64,000 nucleotides of DNA, taken from NCBI RefSeq assembly GCF_000876015.1, contig NZ_BBQM01000016.1, forward strand, positions 124,001-188,000, written 5' to 3'. The stretch is from Cupriavidus basilensis. GTDB lineage: Bacteria > Pseudomonadota > Gammaproteobacteria > Burkholderiales > Burkholderiaceae. The notes below the pieces were generated by a model. The model was not told the origin of the DNA, did not search any database, and was given only the letters and a program-made list of their open reading frames with translations. Numbering within the stretch: the stretch's first letter is position 1; each line of letters opens with the position of its first letter. Both the position numbers and the translations under genes were made by a program. Below, piece after piece: positions 1 to 8,063 of the stretch.

Positions 1-34
1 CCGGCTCCAGTCGGACCATCCAGGGAGAAGACAA

Positions 35-298
35 ATGAACCGCAAAGGCCTGCTCGACGCAGCCGAAGTGCTGGAAGCCCTCGCGGCCGGGGCGCAGCCG
101 GACGGCAAGCGGCTGGCCGCGGGCGCCAGCGCGCTGGGCGCCATCCATGCGGACCACCCGTCGTGGCGCGACATGACCGACGCGGCCTTTGCGCTGGAAG
201 CGCTGGCGGCCGGCAGCGCACTGGGGCTGGACCAGAAAGGGCGCGCCCGCGCCGCGCGGCTGGCGGAAGTGGTGCGCAGCCTGGTCGATCCGCTCTAG
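35..298 (+). CDS. Small alanine-rich hypothetical protein (87 aa)
   Basis: I do not recognise a family. The reading frame starts at an ATG preceded by a good ribosome binding site (AGGGAGAAG, about 6 nt upstream), which argues that it is expressed. The product is rich in Ala, Leu and Gly with regularly spaced charged residues, looks mostly helical, and has no signal peptide, membrane segment or cysteine. The gene upstream lies outside the window, so operon context is unknown; the next gene is convergent on the minus strand. A small soluble protein is all that can be said. Confidence 0.55.
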   Translation: MNRKGLLDAAEVLEALAAGAQPDGKRLAAGASALGAIHADHPSWRDMTDAAFALEALAAGSALGLDQKGRARAARLAEVVRSLVDPL

Positions 299-300
299 GC

Positions 301-354
301 ACTACAAACGCCACAAGCACCATAATCACCACAAATGCCGCAATCACCATAGAC
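301..354. repeat. Six imperfect 9-bp direct repeats
   Basis: Between two convergent genes the sequence falls into six 9-bp units such as ACCATAATC, ACCACAAAT, GCCGCAATC and ACCATAGAC. The period is the same as that of the arrays at 2031, 7869, 19824 and 30950. It contains no clear terminator. Confidence 0.6.
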
Positions 355-404
355 GCGACAGGGCGGCGATCCGGCGGACCGCCGCCGGCAAGGCAGGCCG
401 CGCG

Positions 405-845
405 TCAGAACGCGACCATCGCGAAGTCTTCCTTGCCCACGTCGCACAGCGGGCAGCGCCAGTCGTCGGGGATGTCTTCCCAGCGCGTGCCGGGCGGGAT
501 GCCTTCCTCGGGCAGGCCGGCCGCCTCGTCGTAGACCCAGCCGCAGATGATGCAAACCCATTGCCGGAACTCGTCAGCGGGCGCGGCGGGCGGCGGCGCT
601 TCGCTGGCGCCGGACGGCGTGGATGGTGGCGCGGATGGCGGCGTGGTTGCCGCGCCGGGCTCGTCGAGACTGAATATCGCGGGCGCGTCCGTGCCTTGCC
701 CGTGGTGGGCGAGCTTGTCCTGCAGCACGGCCAGCAGTTGCCGCGCTTCCTCCGTGGTCAGGTCGATCCAGTACGGATCGCCGGCGCCGTCGTTGAGGCG
801 CGCGGGGGAAAACTGCAGTTCGATTGCGGTGCCTTTCTTGTACAT
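405..845 (-). CDS. Rubredoxin-domain protein
   Basis: Probable small iron protein for electron transfer. The C-terminal part (about residues 92-146) is a rubredoxin domain with both iron knuckles, C98-x2-C101 in CIICGWVYD and C131-x2-C134 in CPLCD, and the usual aromatic residues and DDW before the second knuckle. The N-terminal 60 residues are a separate small region (YWIDLTTEEARQLLAVL) joined by a Pro/Ala/Ser-rich linker of about 35 residues. At 146 aa it is much longer than a free rubredoxin (about 55 aa). The start at MYKKG is the ATG closest to the conserved part; the frame is open further upstream but that extension is arginine-rich and not protein-like. Partner reductase or oxygenase unknown. 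Confidence 0.8.
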   Translation of the reverse strand: MYKKGTAIELQFSPARLNDGAGDPYWIDLTTEEARQLLAVLQDKLAHHGQGTDAPAIFSLDEPGAATTPPSAPPSTPSGASEAPPPAAPADEFRQWVCIICGWVYDEAAGLPEEGIPPGTRWEDIPDDWRCPLCDVGKEDFAMVAF

Positions 846-949
846 GCCTGTGGAATGAATGCTGGAATCCGCGCGGCGCCGCCGGGCGGCGCGCGCGTGG
901 ATAGGGGTGTCGGGGCGATGCGGCCGGAAGCCGGCGGCGATATTGTCGT

Positions 950-1762
950 TCAGTTCCGCCCGGCTCGCAGCGAGCCGAACACATACGACTCCATCGACAG
1001 CATGCCGTAGACGATGCCGCCGTCGATGACCTGGACCGGATCGCCGGCCGTGGCCGCGCCGAGGGCCACCAGCAGCGGCAGGAAGTGCTCTTCGGTCGGA
1101 TGGGCGCGGGCGGCGTCCGGCGCCTGGCGGCGGTAGTCGAGCAGCGGCGTCATGTCGCCGTCCTGCATGGCCTTGCGCACGGCTTCGCGCACCCAGCCGG
1201 TGAACCTGGCCACGTAGGGCGCATCGCCGCCATCGCCGCGGAATTCGTGGAGGTTGTGCGTCAGGCTGCCCGAACCCACGATCAGCACGCCTTGCGCGCG
1301 CAGCGGCGCCAGCGCGCGGCCGAGCGCGAGCGCGCCGGCGGGGTCCAGCGGCTGCGGCAGCGACACCTGGAATGCCGGCACGCGGGCGTCCGGGTACAGG
1401 TGCAGCAGCGGCACCCACGCGCCGTGGTCCAGGCCGCGCTGCGCGTCGGCCCGCGCCGCAAAGCCGGCTTCGGCCAGCAGCGCCGCGGCGCGCCGGGCCA
1501 GTTCGGGATGGCCCGGGGCCGGGTATTGCAGCGCGTACAGGGCGGGCGGGAAGCCGCCGAAATCATGGATGGTCTCGGGATATTCAGCGGTGCCCACGCC
1601 GGCGCCGCCGCGCGTCATCCAGTGGGGCGACACCACCAGCACCGCCGCCGGCGGCGGCAGCGCGCGGCCGAGCGCGGTGAGTTGCGGGCCGGCCAGGCCG
1701 GGTTCGACGGCAAAGGTGGGCGCGCCGTGCGATATGAACAGAACGGGGAGGGGGGCTGACAC
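950..1762 (-). CDS. DODA-type extradiol dioxygenase (YgiD-like)
   Basis: Class III extradiol ring-cleavage dioxygenase of the 4,5-DOPA dioxygenase/YgiD group, a cytosolic metalloenzyme of about 270 aa, here 270. Conserved metal-binding histidines sit in the expected blocks: SHGAP (H12), SPHW (H47), DHGAW (H113) and HPTEEH (H221, H226), with GSGSLTHN (H169) between. Family members open catechol-type rings; the real substrate is often unknown, so only the class is safe. It stands alone, with 160 bp before the next gene. Confidence 0.85.
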   Translation of the reverse strand: MSAPLPVLFISHGAPTFAVEPGLAGPQLTALGRALPPPAAVLVVSPHWMTRGGAGVGTAEYPETIHDFGGFPPALYALQYPAPGHPELARRAAALLAEAGFAARADAQRGLDHGAWVPLLHLYPDARVPAFQVSLPQPLDPAGALALGRALAPLRAQGVLIVGSGSLTHNLHEFRGDGGDAPYVARFTGWVREAVRKAMQDGDMTPLLDYRRQAPDAARAHPTEEHFLPLLVALGAATAGDPVQVIDGGIVYGMLSMESYVFGSLRAGRN

Positions 1763-1923
1763 GAGGTTTCTCCGGTACGCCGGCGCCGCTGTGCTTTGCG
1801 CATCTGGCGGCGGGGTCGACGGCGGAGTTTATTGCCTGCGGACGAGGCGATAAACCCGGATTGGCGCGACATATAGTCTCGCCAGCCGGGACAATCGAGG
1901 GAAATGGAGAGGGTGCGGGAAGG

Positions 1924-3171
1924 TCAGGACGGAGTGGCCGAGCCACCGCCCGCGGCCGTGCCGGCAGCGGGCTGCGCAGCCGGCATTTCCGCCGCCGCGG
2001 GCGTTTGAGGCGTTTCCACCATTTCAGCCGCTTCCGTCGCTTCCGTCGCTTCCGTCGCTTCCGTCGCTTCCACGGTTTCCGCCGGCTCCGGCGAAACCGG
2101 CGCCTCCACGATTTTCGGCTGCGGCCCGGCCGCCACCACCTCGTGCACGAAACGCAGCTTCTCCACCACCTTGGGCGACAGCGCGAACGGATAGCCGTCC
2201 GCGAGGCCCAGGCTGCGGTTCAGGCTGTTGAGTACATAGGTCAGCGGATACCAGCGGTGCATCAGGCTGTCGAAGCTCGACACTTCCACCGGCGTCTGGT
2301 CGGTCAGCACGGGCTCGCCCGCGGTGCTCGGCTTGAGCGCCAGCCCGCACGCGGCGGCGGTGTCCACGGTATCGACGATGTGCAGGTAGTGCGCCCAGGT
2401 CTCGGCCCAGTCTTCCCACGGATGCATGGTCGCGTAGGCGCTCACGTAGGCCTGCTCCCAGCCCTGCGCCGCGCCCTGTTCGTAGTGCGCCGCCAGCGCC
2501 TCGGCGTAGTCGGCCCGCTCGTCGCCGAACAGCGCGCGGAACGGTTCGATCCAGCGCGTGCCGGCCACCAGCTGGTCGAAATAATAATGGCCGAGCTCAT
2601 GCCGGAAATGGCCCAGCAGCGTGCGGTAGGGCTCGCTCATCTCCGAGCGCGTCTTTTCCCGGTGCGCATCGTCGGCCTCGGCGATGTTCATGGTGATCAG
2701 GCCGTTGTCGTGGCCGGTCATCACGCGCTCCTCGCCGACGTCCTCGAGGAAATCGAACTGCAGGCCGCCCTCGGCGTCCACCTCGCGCGAGACCACCGGC
2801 AAGTCCAGCGCCGCCAGCGTGTAGAGCGCCCGCCGCTTGGCGGTCTCCAGCCGCCACCAGTAGAGGCGGTTGTTCGGCGTGGCCAGGAACGGCGTGGTGC
2901 GGGTCAGCTCGCAGGACGCGCACAGCGTGTCGCCGGCGTCCGCCGGGATCATCCAGTTGCAGACGTCCTGCACCGCGTAGTTGTGGCATTGCCGGTGGAG
3001 CGCGCCGGCGGCCTCGTCGTTCAGGCAGCGCCATACGCCGTCGCCGGCGGGCTCGAAGGCGCAGATCTGCGAGAGTTCGGGAACATAGCCGAGCAGGGCG
3101 CTGCAGCGCTCGCACGAGACGTTCTCGAAGAACACGAGGTTGCCGCATTTTCCGCAGTGGAATGTCTTCAT
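1924..3171 (-). CDS. Putative zinc-binding metallopeptidase with N-terminal zinc ribbon
   Basis: A 415-aa protein of the family with a zinc-ribbon head and a peptidase-like body. The N-terminus has CxxC pairs (C6/C9, C20/C23) and further cysteines near 71-87, consistent with zinc ribbons. The body has the gluzincin signature HELGH at 191-195, with aromatic residues following. The start MKTFHCGKC is chosen because the zinc ribbon begins there; upstream codons are low-complexity. The C-terminal about 40 residues are a disordered tail with five near-repeats of Glu-Ala-Thr encoded by a 9-bp tandem array. Substrate and role are not known; no neighbour helps. Confidence 0.75.
   Translation of the reverse strand: MKTFHCGKCGNLVFFENVSCERCSALLGYVPELSQICAFEPAGDGVWRCLNDEAAGALHRQCHNYAVQDVCNWMIPADAGDTLCASCELTRTTPFLATPNNRLYWWRLETAKRRALYTLAALDLPVVSREVDAEGGLQFDFLEDVGEERVMTGHDNGLITMNIAEADDAHREKTRSEMSEPYRTLLGHFRHELGHYYFDQLVAGTRWIEPFRALFGDERADYAEALAAHYEQGAAQGWEQAYVSAYATMHPWEDWAETWAHYLHIVDTVDTAAACGLALKPSTAGEPVLTDQTPVEVSSFDSLMHRWYPLTYVLNSLNRSLGLADGYPFALSPKVVEKLRFVHEVVAAGPQPKIVEAPVSPEPAETVEATEATEATEATEAAEMVETPQTPAAAEMPAAQPAAGTAAGGGSATPS
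2031..2075. repeat. 9-bp tandem repeat inside the zinc-peptidase gene
   Basis: Four exact copies of CTTCCGTCG and one variant (CTTCCACGG) encode the Glu-Ala-Thr repeats of the peptidase tail on the minus strand. Gain or loss of units would keep the frame. Confidence 0.85.
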
Positions 3172-3306
3172 GGCTCGCCTGTGGTTTTGCGCGCGCCCGT
3201 CCGCGCCGCCCGTGCCATTTTCACATCTGCAGCGCGGATTTACACCGCCGGTAACAACTGCACGCACGGCGGCGGGCGGCGCCCACGCCGCGCGGCGGCG
3301 GGCGCG

Positions 3307-3483
3307 CTACTGCTGTGGGCAGTGGCGCGCGCCCTGGCCGAGCCGGTCCGCCGGCTGGCCGTTCTGCGGGTCGCGCTCGCCCGGCTGGCTGGTCTTGCGG
3401 CCTTCGCCGGGCTGCTCGGCATAACCGCGTTGGCTCGGGCTGGGCCGCCCGCTTGTCTCCGTCCGCCTGCGCAGATCGTTCAT
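3307..3483 (-). CDS. Small hydrophilic hypothetical protein (58 aa)
   Basis: Begins MNDLRRRTET and is rich in Gly, Gln, Pro, Arg and Asp, with no hydrophobic stretch, so probably intrinsically disordered. A GGAGAG sequence 7-12 nt before the ATG supports the start; the frame is open further upstream but lacks a better site. No recognised domain. It lies between the zinc peptidase and a DUF1488-like gene, all on the minus strand with gaps over 130 bp. Confidence 0.5.
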   Translation of the reverse strand: MNDLRRRTETSGRPSPSQRGYAEQPGEGRKTSQPGERDPQNGQPADRLGQGARHCPQQ

Positions 3484-3659
3484 GGCGCGTCTCTCCATGC
3501 TTGAAAGGGGTCTACCGTGGCTCGCCCGGCAACGGTGCATGCGGCACCGGGCTGCATCAAAGCTGGCAAGTTCCGTGCCGGCGGATGGCCGCCTTGCCAG
3601 CGCGGTTCCGGCTCCGCCCTTGCAGCCAATGCAGATACCAGGGAATGCCCCGGTCCGCG

Positions 3660-3944
3660 CTACACCGCAAAACGAAAATGACCGCTATGCAGCACGATGT
3701 TGTGGGCCGCCGTCATCTCGAACAATTGCCGGGCCACGCTTTCGATGTCGTCGCGGTGGCCTTCGAAGGCCTGTATCAGGTCGCCCTCGCGGTGCGAGCG
3801 CGCGCCGAAGTGGTCTTCGAGCGCCTCGGCGGTGATCGCGTAGCGGGCCGGCGCGCCGTCCACGCAGGCGGGACAGGCGAGGCAGAGTTCGGCCGAGCAG
3901 TAGGAAGGGGTGGCCTTGGGAAAGCGGACCTGCTTGACGGACAT
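3660..3944 (-). CDS. DUF1488-like small protein
   Basis: A 94-aa protein resembling the DUF1488 family, whose function is unknown. Visible similarities are the central ITAEALEDHFGA block followed by a helix with FEGHRDDIESVARQLFE and a C-terminal short strand (IVLHSGHF). Cysteines cluster in the first third (C16, C21, C24, C27), which might bind a metal, but the spacing is not a standard finger. The start MSVKQVRFPK follows a weak purine-rich site; the longer open frame upstream overlaps the divergent promoter region and is rejected. Confidence 0.6.
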   Translation of the reverse strand: MSVKQVRFPKATPSYCSAELCLACPACVDGAPARYAITAEALEDHFGARSHREGDLIQAFEGHRDDIESVARQLFEMTAAHNIVLHSGHFRFAV

Positions 3945-4295
3945 GGGTGATCCCCGGAGCAAGAAAGCGAAGAAAACGGCAAGGACGGCGGCAACGACGC
4001 GGCGCTCTGCCGCGCCGGCCTGCTGCCAGTCTAGGCAGGGCCACGGTGGCCGCAAGGCGAATCGCGCGGTTGGCTGACGGGCATCAAGGAAGGGGAGTTT
4101 CCGGGCCGCGCCGCCATCGCACGCTGCCCGGCGGATACCTTTGACTTGCACCGGCCCCGGTATAAGCTTGCCCTGTCGATATGCCGCCCGCCGCACGCGC
4201 GGCATGCGCGTGCCGGCTGTCGTTCCCGCCTCATCGCGCTTGTGATCGTGCGTGATCATGCTTGTGATCGCGTTCGTGCCCGCGCCGGAGCAGAA
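3945..4295. promoter_or_regulatory. Divergent intergenic region with repeated GTGATC
   Basis: About 350 bp between the DUF1488-like gene and the LuxR-type gene. Just before the LuxR gene, at 4241-4271, TTGTGATC occurs twice with a related GCGTGATC between them. These could be regulator binding sites, for example for autoregulation, but I see no clear -35/-10 pair. The rest of the stretch shows nothing I can name. Confidence 0.35.
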
Positions 4296-5006
4296 ATGAC
4301 CAACGAGGCATTGCCGGGACTGATTGGCGGCATCTACGACGCGGCCGCGGCGCAAGACCGCTGGCCCGCCGCCGACCGCCAGCGCGCGCTGGCGGGGCTC
4401 GCCGCGCTCGAATCGATGCCGCTGGCCGTGGTGGTGGTGGACGACGCCATGCGCGTGGTGTTCGCCAACGAAGCGGCCGGCGCGCTGGCGCGGCGGCCAC
4501 AGGCCAGCCTGCGCATGGCGGCGGGCGGCCCCGCTGCCGGCGGGCAGCCGGTGCGGCTGGTCCTGCGCGACGCGCGCGAGGACGCCCGCCTGGCCGCGCT
4601 GGTGGCCACCGCCGCGCACGGCGGAGCGGGCGGACGGCTGCGCCTGGGAGTCCGGGGCGAGGCCACCGCGCCGGTCGAACTGCTGGTGACACCGGTGCCG
4701 TGGCGGCTCTTGCCCGGGGCTGCGGATGAAGAGAGTGGCGCGGTGGCAGGCATGGCCGTGGTCATGCTGCGCGACCTCGCGGATACCGTCGCGCGCCGCC
4801 AGAGCGCGCTGACCGAATTGTTCGGGCTGACCCGGGTCGAGGCCGCCGTGGCCGCGGCGCTGGCGGGCGGGGCCACGGCCGCGCAGGTGGCGCGCAACCG
4901 CAACGTCTCGCCCGACACCGTGCGCACGCAGATCCGCAGCATCCTGCGCAAGATGGGCGCGAGCAACCTGCGGCAGTTCGAGTCGATCGCCGGGATGCTG
5001 ATCTAG
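4296..5006 (+). CDS. LuxR-family transcriptional regulator with PAS-like sensor
   Basis: A 236-aa regulator. The C-terminal 60 residues are a LuxR/GerE helix-turn-helix: LTRVEAAVAAALAGG, then the recognition region VSPDTVRTQIRSILRKMG. The middle (about residues 35-160) looks like a PAS-type sensory domain, with a VVVVDDAMRVVFANEAA block typical of PAS starts. No receiver domain is present, so it is not a classical response regulator. ATG 4296 is preceded by CGGAG at about 8 nt; the upstream open extension is rejected. The target is unknown; the MBL hydrolase gene downstream is convergent. Confidence 0.8.
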   Translation: MTNEALPGLIGGIYDAAAAQDRWPAADRQRALAGLAALESMPLAVVVVDDAMRVVFANEAAGALARRPQASLRMAAGGPAAGGQPVRLVLRDAREDARLAALVATAAHGGAGGRLRLGVRGEATAPVELLVTPVPWRLLPGAADEESGAVAGMAVVMLRDLADTVARRQSALTELFGLTRVEAAVAAALAGGATAAQVARNRNVSPDTVRTQIRSILRKMGASNLRQFESIAGMLI

Positions 5007-5025
5007 CGCGGGGTGGAAAAATCCG

Positions 5026-6093
5026 TCAGCGCGGAAAGCGCAGCAGTCCTTCCCCTTCCGCCGGCACCGGCACGCCGAGCTCCTTCATCTTGTTCAGCAA
5101 CTGCATGACCGGCAGGATCGGGTTGGCTTCCGCCGACATCGGCGCGCCTTCCATCTCGGGCGCGGCGCGCAGCTTCGCCATCAGGTCGGGAACCCGGATG
5201 CCGCCGGGGTGCTCGCGCAGGATGCGCGTGATCGCGGCATCGAAGGCGAGGGCGCTGCCTACCAGGCGCTCGAGGTAGGCCGTGGCCTGCTCGCGCGGGT
5301 AGAACTCGAACGAATGCCCGTCCGTGAGCGAGCGGATCGCGCCTTCCCTGAGCGCCTGCGCGGTGCGCTCGAGCGTGAGCAGGTTGGTTTCCGGGCTGCC
5401 GCCGCCGAACGCCTGGTAATAGCTGGTGGTCTCGTCGGCAAGATGGAGATGGCCGATGGCCGGCAGCAGCACGGCCACGTGGCCGACCGTGTGGCCCTGG
5501 GTCTTCAGCGCCACGACCTCGCCGCCGAACAGCCGCCAGCCGTTCCACAACGTGCTGCCGATGCGGATTTCCTCGGACGGCAGCGATTCCAGCAGCGTCA
5601 GCGAGCGGGTTTCGACGTCGAGCGTGCCGAACTGCCCGATGGCGCTCTCCGCCAGCACCCGGCCCGCCGGCATGCCCGGCACGAACGGCCGGGCCTCGTC
5701 GAACATCGGCACGAAGGTGTTGATCTGGTCGCGCATCATCGCCAGGTCGCGCACGGACATATAGGCTTCGGCGGGCACGCCCAGCGTGTCGATCCAGCCG
5801 TTGTTGCCGGTGTGGTCGCAATGCCCGTGCGTGGAGATCAGCGTGACCCGGTCATAGGGCTGGAGCCGGCGGGCGGCTTCGTCCAGATAGGCGCGAAAGC
5901 CCGCGGTCGCGCCCACGTCGATCACCACCAGCCGCGTGCCGGACTTGTACATGACCGTGTTGGCGACGGAAGAGACGCCGGCTTCGAGGTTGCGCATGCG
6001 CCCGACGATCAGCAGCGCGCCGGGCGCGATCTCCACCAGTTCTCCGTAGGAGCGCGAGCCGCCGGTGGCGGCCGGGTTGATGACGTTGCACAT
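5026..6093 (-). CDS. MBL-fold metallo-hydrolase
   Basis: A 355-aa metallo-beta-lactamase-fold hydrolase. The metal site HGHCDH (H89, H91, D93, H94) follows a beta strand (DRVTLISTHG), with further conserved elements later: KTQGHTVGHV, and LADETTS, which would supply the other histidine and aspartate ligands. No signal peptide, so cytosolic. The start MCNVINPAATGG is the first ATG before the conserved fold. The superfamily covers lactonases, thioesterases and sulfatases, so the substrate cannot be read from sequence. Convergent with the LuxR gene and separate from the SRPBCC/AKR operon. Confidence 0.8.
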   Translation of the reverse strand: MCNVINPAATGGSRSYGELVEIAPGALLIVGRMRNLEAGVSSVANTVMYKSGTRLVVIDVGATAGFRAYLDEAARRLQPYDRVTLISTHGHCDHTGNNGWIDTLGVPAEAYMSVRDLAMMRDQINTFVPMFDEARPFVPGMPAGRVLAESAIGQFGTLDVETRSLTLLESLPSEEIRIGSTLWNGWRLFGGEVVALKTQGHTVGHVAVLLPAIGHLHLADETTSYYQAFGGGSPETNLLTLERTAQALREGAIRSLTDGHSFEFYPREQATAYLERLVGSALAFDAAITRILREHPGGIRVPDLMAKLRAAPEMEGAPMSAEANPILPVMQLLNKMKELGVPVPAEGEGLLRFPR

Positions 6094-6285
6094 TGTCGTA
6101 TCGGGGAGAAGGCACTTGCGGTTCGGTACGCCCTGGGCGGGACCCGCCGCCCGCCAGCAGCCCGTCGCGGGCGGCCGGCGTGGGGGATGCGGCTGTTCCA
6201 TTATTGCCGTGGGCGGCCCGGCGCGGCATCGCCAGAACTGGTGATGGCCGGACATCGAGAGGCGGAAGAGGGCGCCCGCCCGCCG

Positions 6286-6723
6286 TCAGGACGCCGCGCC
6301 CGGCCCGCCGCCGGCGAACGCGGCGGCCAGCGCCTGCAGGCCGTCGCGGTAGATGCCCTCGAACAGGCGCTCGGCCTCGGCGTCGCCGACGCCGGCCGGC
6401 GTGAACTCGCCGGACCAGTCGACGCGCGCGCCTTGCCCGTCACCGGCCGGCCGCACCTGCAGCGTGGAGCGGTAGCCCGTCACCGGGAACGGCGCTTCGA
6501 GGATCGCGTAGCTGTAGCTGCGGTTCGCCTCGTCGAATGCCAGCAGGCGCTCGACGATGACGTCGCCGCCGGGGGTGGCGAGGCGGCGCACGCGGCCGCC
6601 TTCGGATAGCTCGCTGCTCGGGATGTAGGGCAGCCAGTCGGGCAGCGCGTTGAAGCCGCCGATCAGTTGCCAGACCCGCTCGGGCGAAGCCGGGATCGTG
6701 ATGGTTGCGGAAGCGCTTGCCAT
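6286..6723 (-). CDS. SRPBCC-family protein (polyketide cyclase/dehydrase-like)
   Basis: A 145-aa START/Bet v 1-like helix-grip protein: it opens with TITIPASPERVWQLIGGF, the standard first strand and helix, and ends with a long C-terminal helix (AEAERLFEGIYRDGLQALA). Such proteins bind hydrophobic ligands; there is no family-wide catalytic motif. It lies 16 bp after the aldo/keto reductase gene on the same strand, so the two are probably cotranscribed and may act on the same metabolite. Confidence 0.8.
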   Translation of the reverse strand: MASASATITIPASPERVWQLIGGFNALPDWLPYIPSSELSEGGRVRRLATPGGDVIVERLLAFDEANRSYSYAILEAPFPVTGYRSTLQVRPAGDGQGARVDWSGEFTPAGVGDAEAERLFEGIYRDGLQALAAAFAGGGPGAAS

Positions 6724-6739
6724 GTCGGGCTCCCGGGGC

Positions 6740-7762
6740 TCAGGCGTGATCGCCGGGCAGCGGCGCGTCGGCGGCCACCAGCTTCTGCTCGCGCATCTCG
6801 CGCCAGAACTCCGCCGGGATGGTCTCCGCCAGCGCCGCCATGTCCTCGGCGATGCGCTCGGGTCGGCTCGCGCCGGGGATCACCGCCGCGACGGCGGGGT
6901 TGGCCAGCGAGAACTGCAGCGCGGCGGCCTTGATGCCGACGCCGTGGCGCCGCGCGACCGCCTTGATGCGCTCGACCCTGGCGACGATTTCCGCGGGCGC
7001 CGTCTGATACTCGAAATGCGCGCCGCCGGCCAGGATGCCCGAACTGTACGGGCCGCCGACCACGATCTCGGCCCGGCGCGCGGCCGCCGCCGGCATCAGG
7101 CGCTGCAGCGCGCGCGCATGATCCAGCAGCGTGTAGCGGCCGGCCAGCAGGAAGCCGTCGGGCTGCGCCTCGGCCAGGTCCAGCGTCAGCTCGATCGGCT
7201 CGACGCGGTTCACGCCCAAGCCCCAGGCCTTGATCACGCCTTCCTCGCGCAGGCGGGTCAGCACGCGGAACGCGCCGGTGCGCGCGCTCTCGAATCTGGC
7301 GAGCCATTCGTCGCCGTAGAAATCCTGGGCGATGTCGTGCACCCAGACGATGTCGAGGCGGTCCGTGCCCAGGCGCCGGAGGCTGTCCTCGATCGAGCGC
7401 AGCGTGGCGTCGGCCGAATAATCGTTGACCATCTTGTTGGGCCGGCCAGTGGCGAACAGGCCGCCTTTTTCGCCGAGATCGCGGGCGCTGGCGTCTTCCA
7501 CCTCGTCCAGGATCAGGCGGCCGACCTTGGTGCTGAGCACGTAGTCGTCACGGTTGCGCCGGGCCAGCGCGCGGCCCAGGCGGATCTCCGACAGGCCGGC
7601 ACCGTAGAACGGCGCGGTGTCGAAATAGCGGATGCCGTGGTCCCAGGCCGCGTCGACGGTGGCGGCGGCCTCGGCCTCGGGAATGTCGCGGAACATGTTG
7701 CCCAGCGGCGCGGTGCCAAAGCCGAGGAGGGTGCCGGCAGGCAGTTTGTCTTTGATGCTCAT
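6740..7762 (-). CDS. Aldo/keto reductase
   Basis: A 340-aa NADPH-dependent oxidoreductase of the aldo/keto reductase superfamily (the D-threo-aldose/pyridoxal-type branch is plausible). The catalytic tetrad is visible: D48 in YFDTAPFYG, Y53, K79 in LSTKVG and H142 in VWVHDI. The C-terminal SLANPAVAAVIPGASRPERI is the cofactor-binding block. The start MSIKDKLPAG is preceded by CTGGAGCAAG; the frame stays open upstream through the 9-bp array but that part is a repeat artefact. First gene of a two-gene operon with the SRPBCC gene, divergent from a LysR gene that probably controls it. Confidence 0.88.
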   Translation of the reverse strand: MSIKDKLPAGTLLGFGTAPLGNMFRDIPEAEAAATVDAAWDHGIRYFDTAPFYGAGLSEIRLGRALARRNRDDYVLSTKVGRLILDEVEDASARDLGEKGGLFATGRPNKMVNDYSADATLRSIEDSLRRLGTDRLDIVWVHDIAQDFYGDEWLARFESARTGAFRVLTRLREEGVIKAWGLGVNRVEPIELTLDLAEAQPDGFLLAGRYTLLDHARALQRLMPAAAARRAEIVVGGPYSSGILAGGAHFEYQTAPAEIVARVERIKAVARRHGVGIKAAALQFSLANPAVAAVIPGASRPERIAEDMAALAETIPAEFWREMREQKLVAADAPLPGDHA

Positions 7763-7868
7763 GACTTGCTCCAGTGAAGTCCGGTGAAGGAGTGACTTGG
7801 GTGAGGCAAGTCTAGGGTTGCAAGTTAAGTCTGTCCAAGACAGAATATGGCTCACTTGAGTCCCGTAA

Positions 7869-8030
7869 GGTCTTATAGGTCTTATAGGTCTTATAGGTCT
7901 TATAGGTCTTATAGGTCTTATAGGTCTTATAGGTCTTATAGGTCTTATAGGTCTTATAGGTCTTATAGGTCTTATAGGTCTGACAGGTCTTATAGGTCTG
8001 ACAGGTCTGACAGGTCTTATAGGTCTGATT
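7869..8030. repeat. 18-unit 9-bp tandem array in a divergent promoter region
   Basis: Exactly 18 contiguous 9-bp units: twelve GGTCTTATA in a row, then six that mix GGTCTTATA with GGTCTGACA and end with GGTCTGATT. It fills most of the 300 bp between the aldo/keto reductase and LysR genes. It has no spacers and is not a CRISPR. The number of units would set the spacing of regulator sites and promoters on both sides, so it could act as a variable-number tuning element. Confidence 0.95.
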
Positions 8031-8063
8031 GGGACCGATGACCGGATCCGAAGAGAGCCCGAC

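Noticed and set aside
7869-8030. Possible CRISPR array
   Set aside because: Units are 9 bp and contiguous without spacers; there are no cas genes.
7847-8041. Repetitive open frames (Arg-Ser-Tyr on one strand, Arg-Pro-Ile on the other) across the 9-bp array
   Set aside because: They are a consequence of a stop-free 9-bp unit; no ribosome binding site and no plausible protein. The aldo/keto reductase start is placed downstream of the array.
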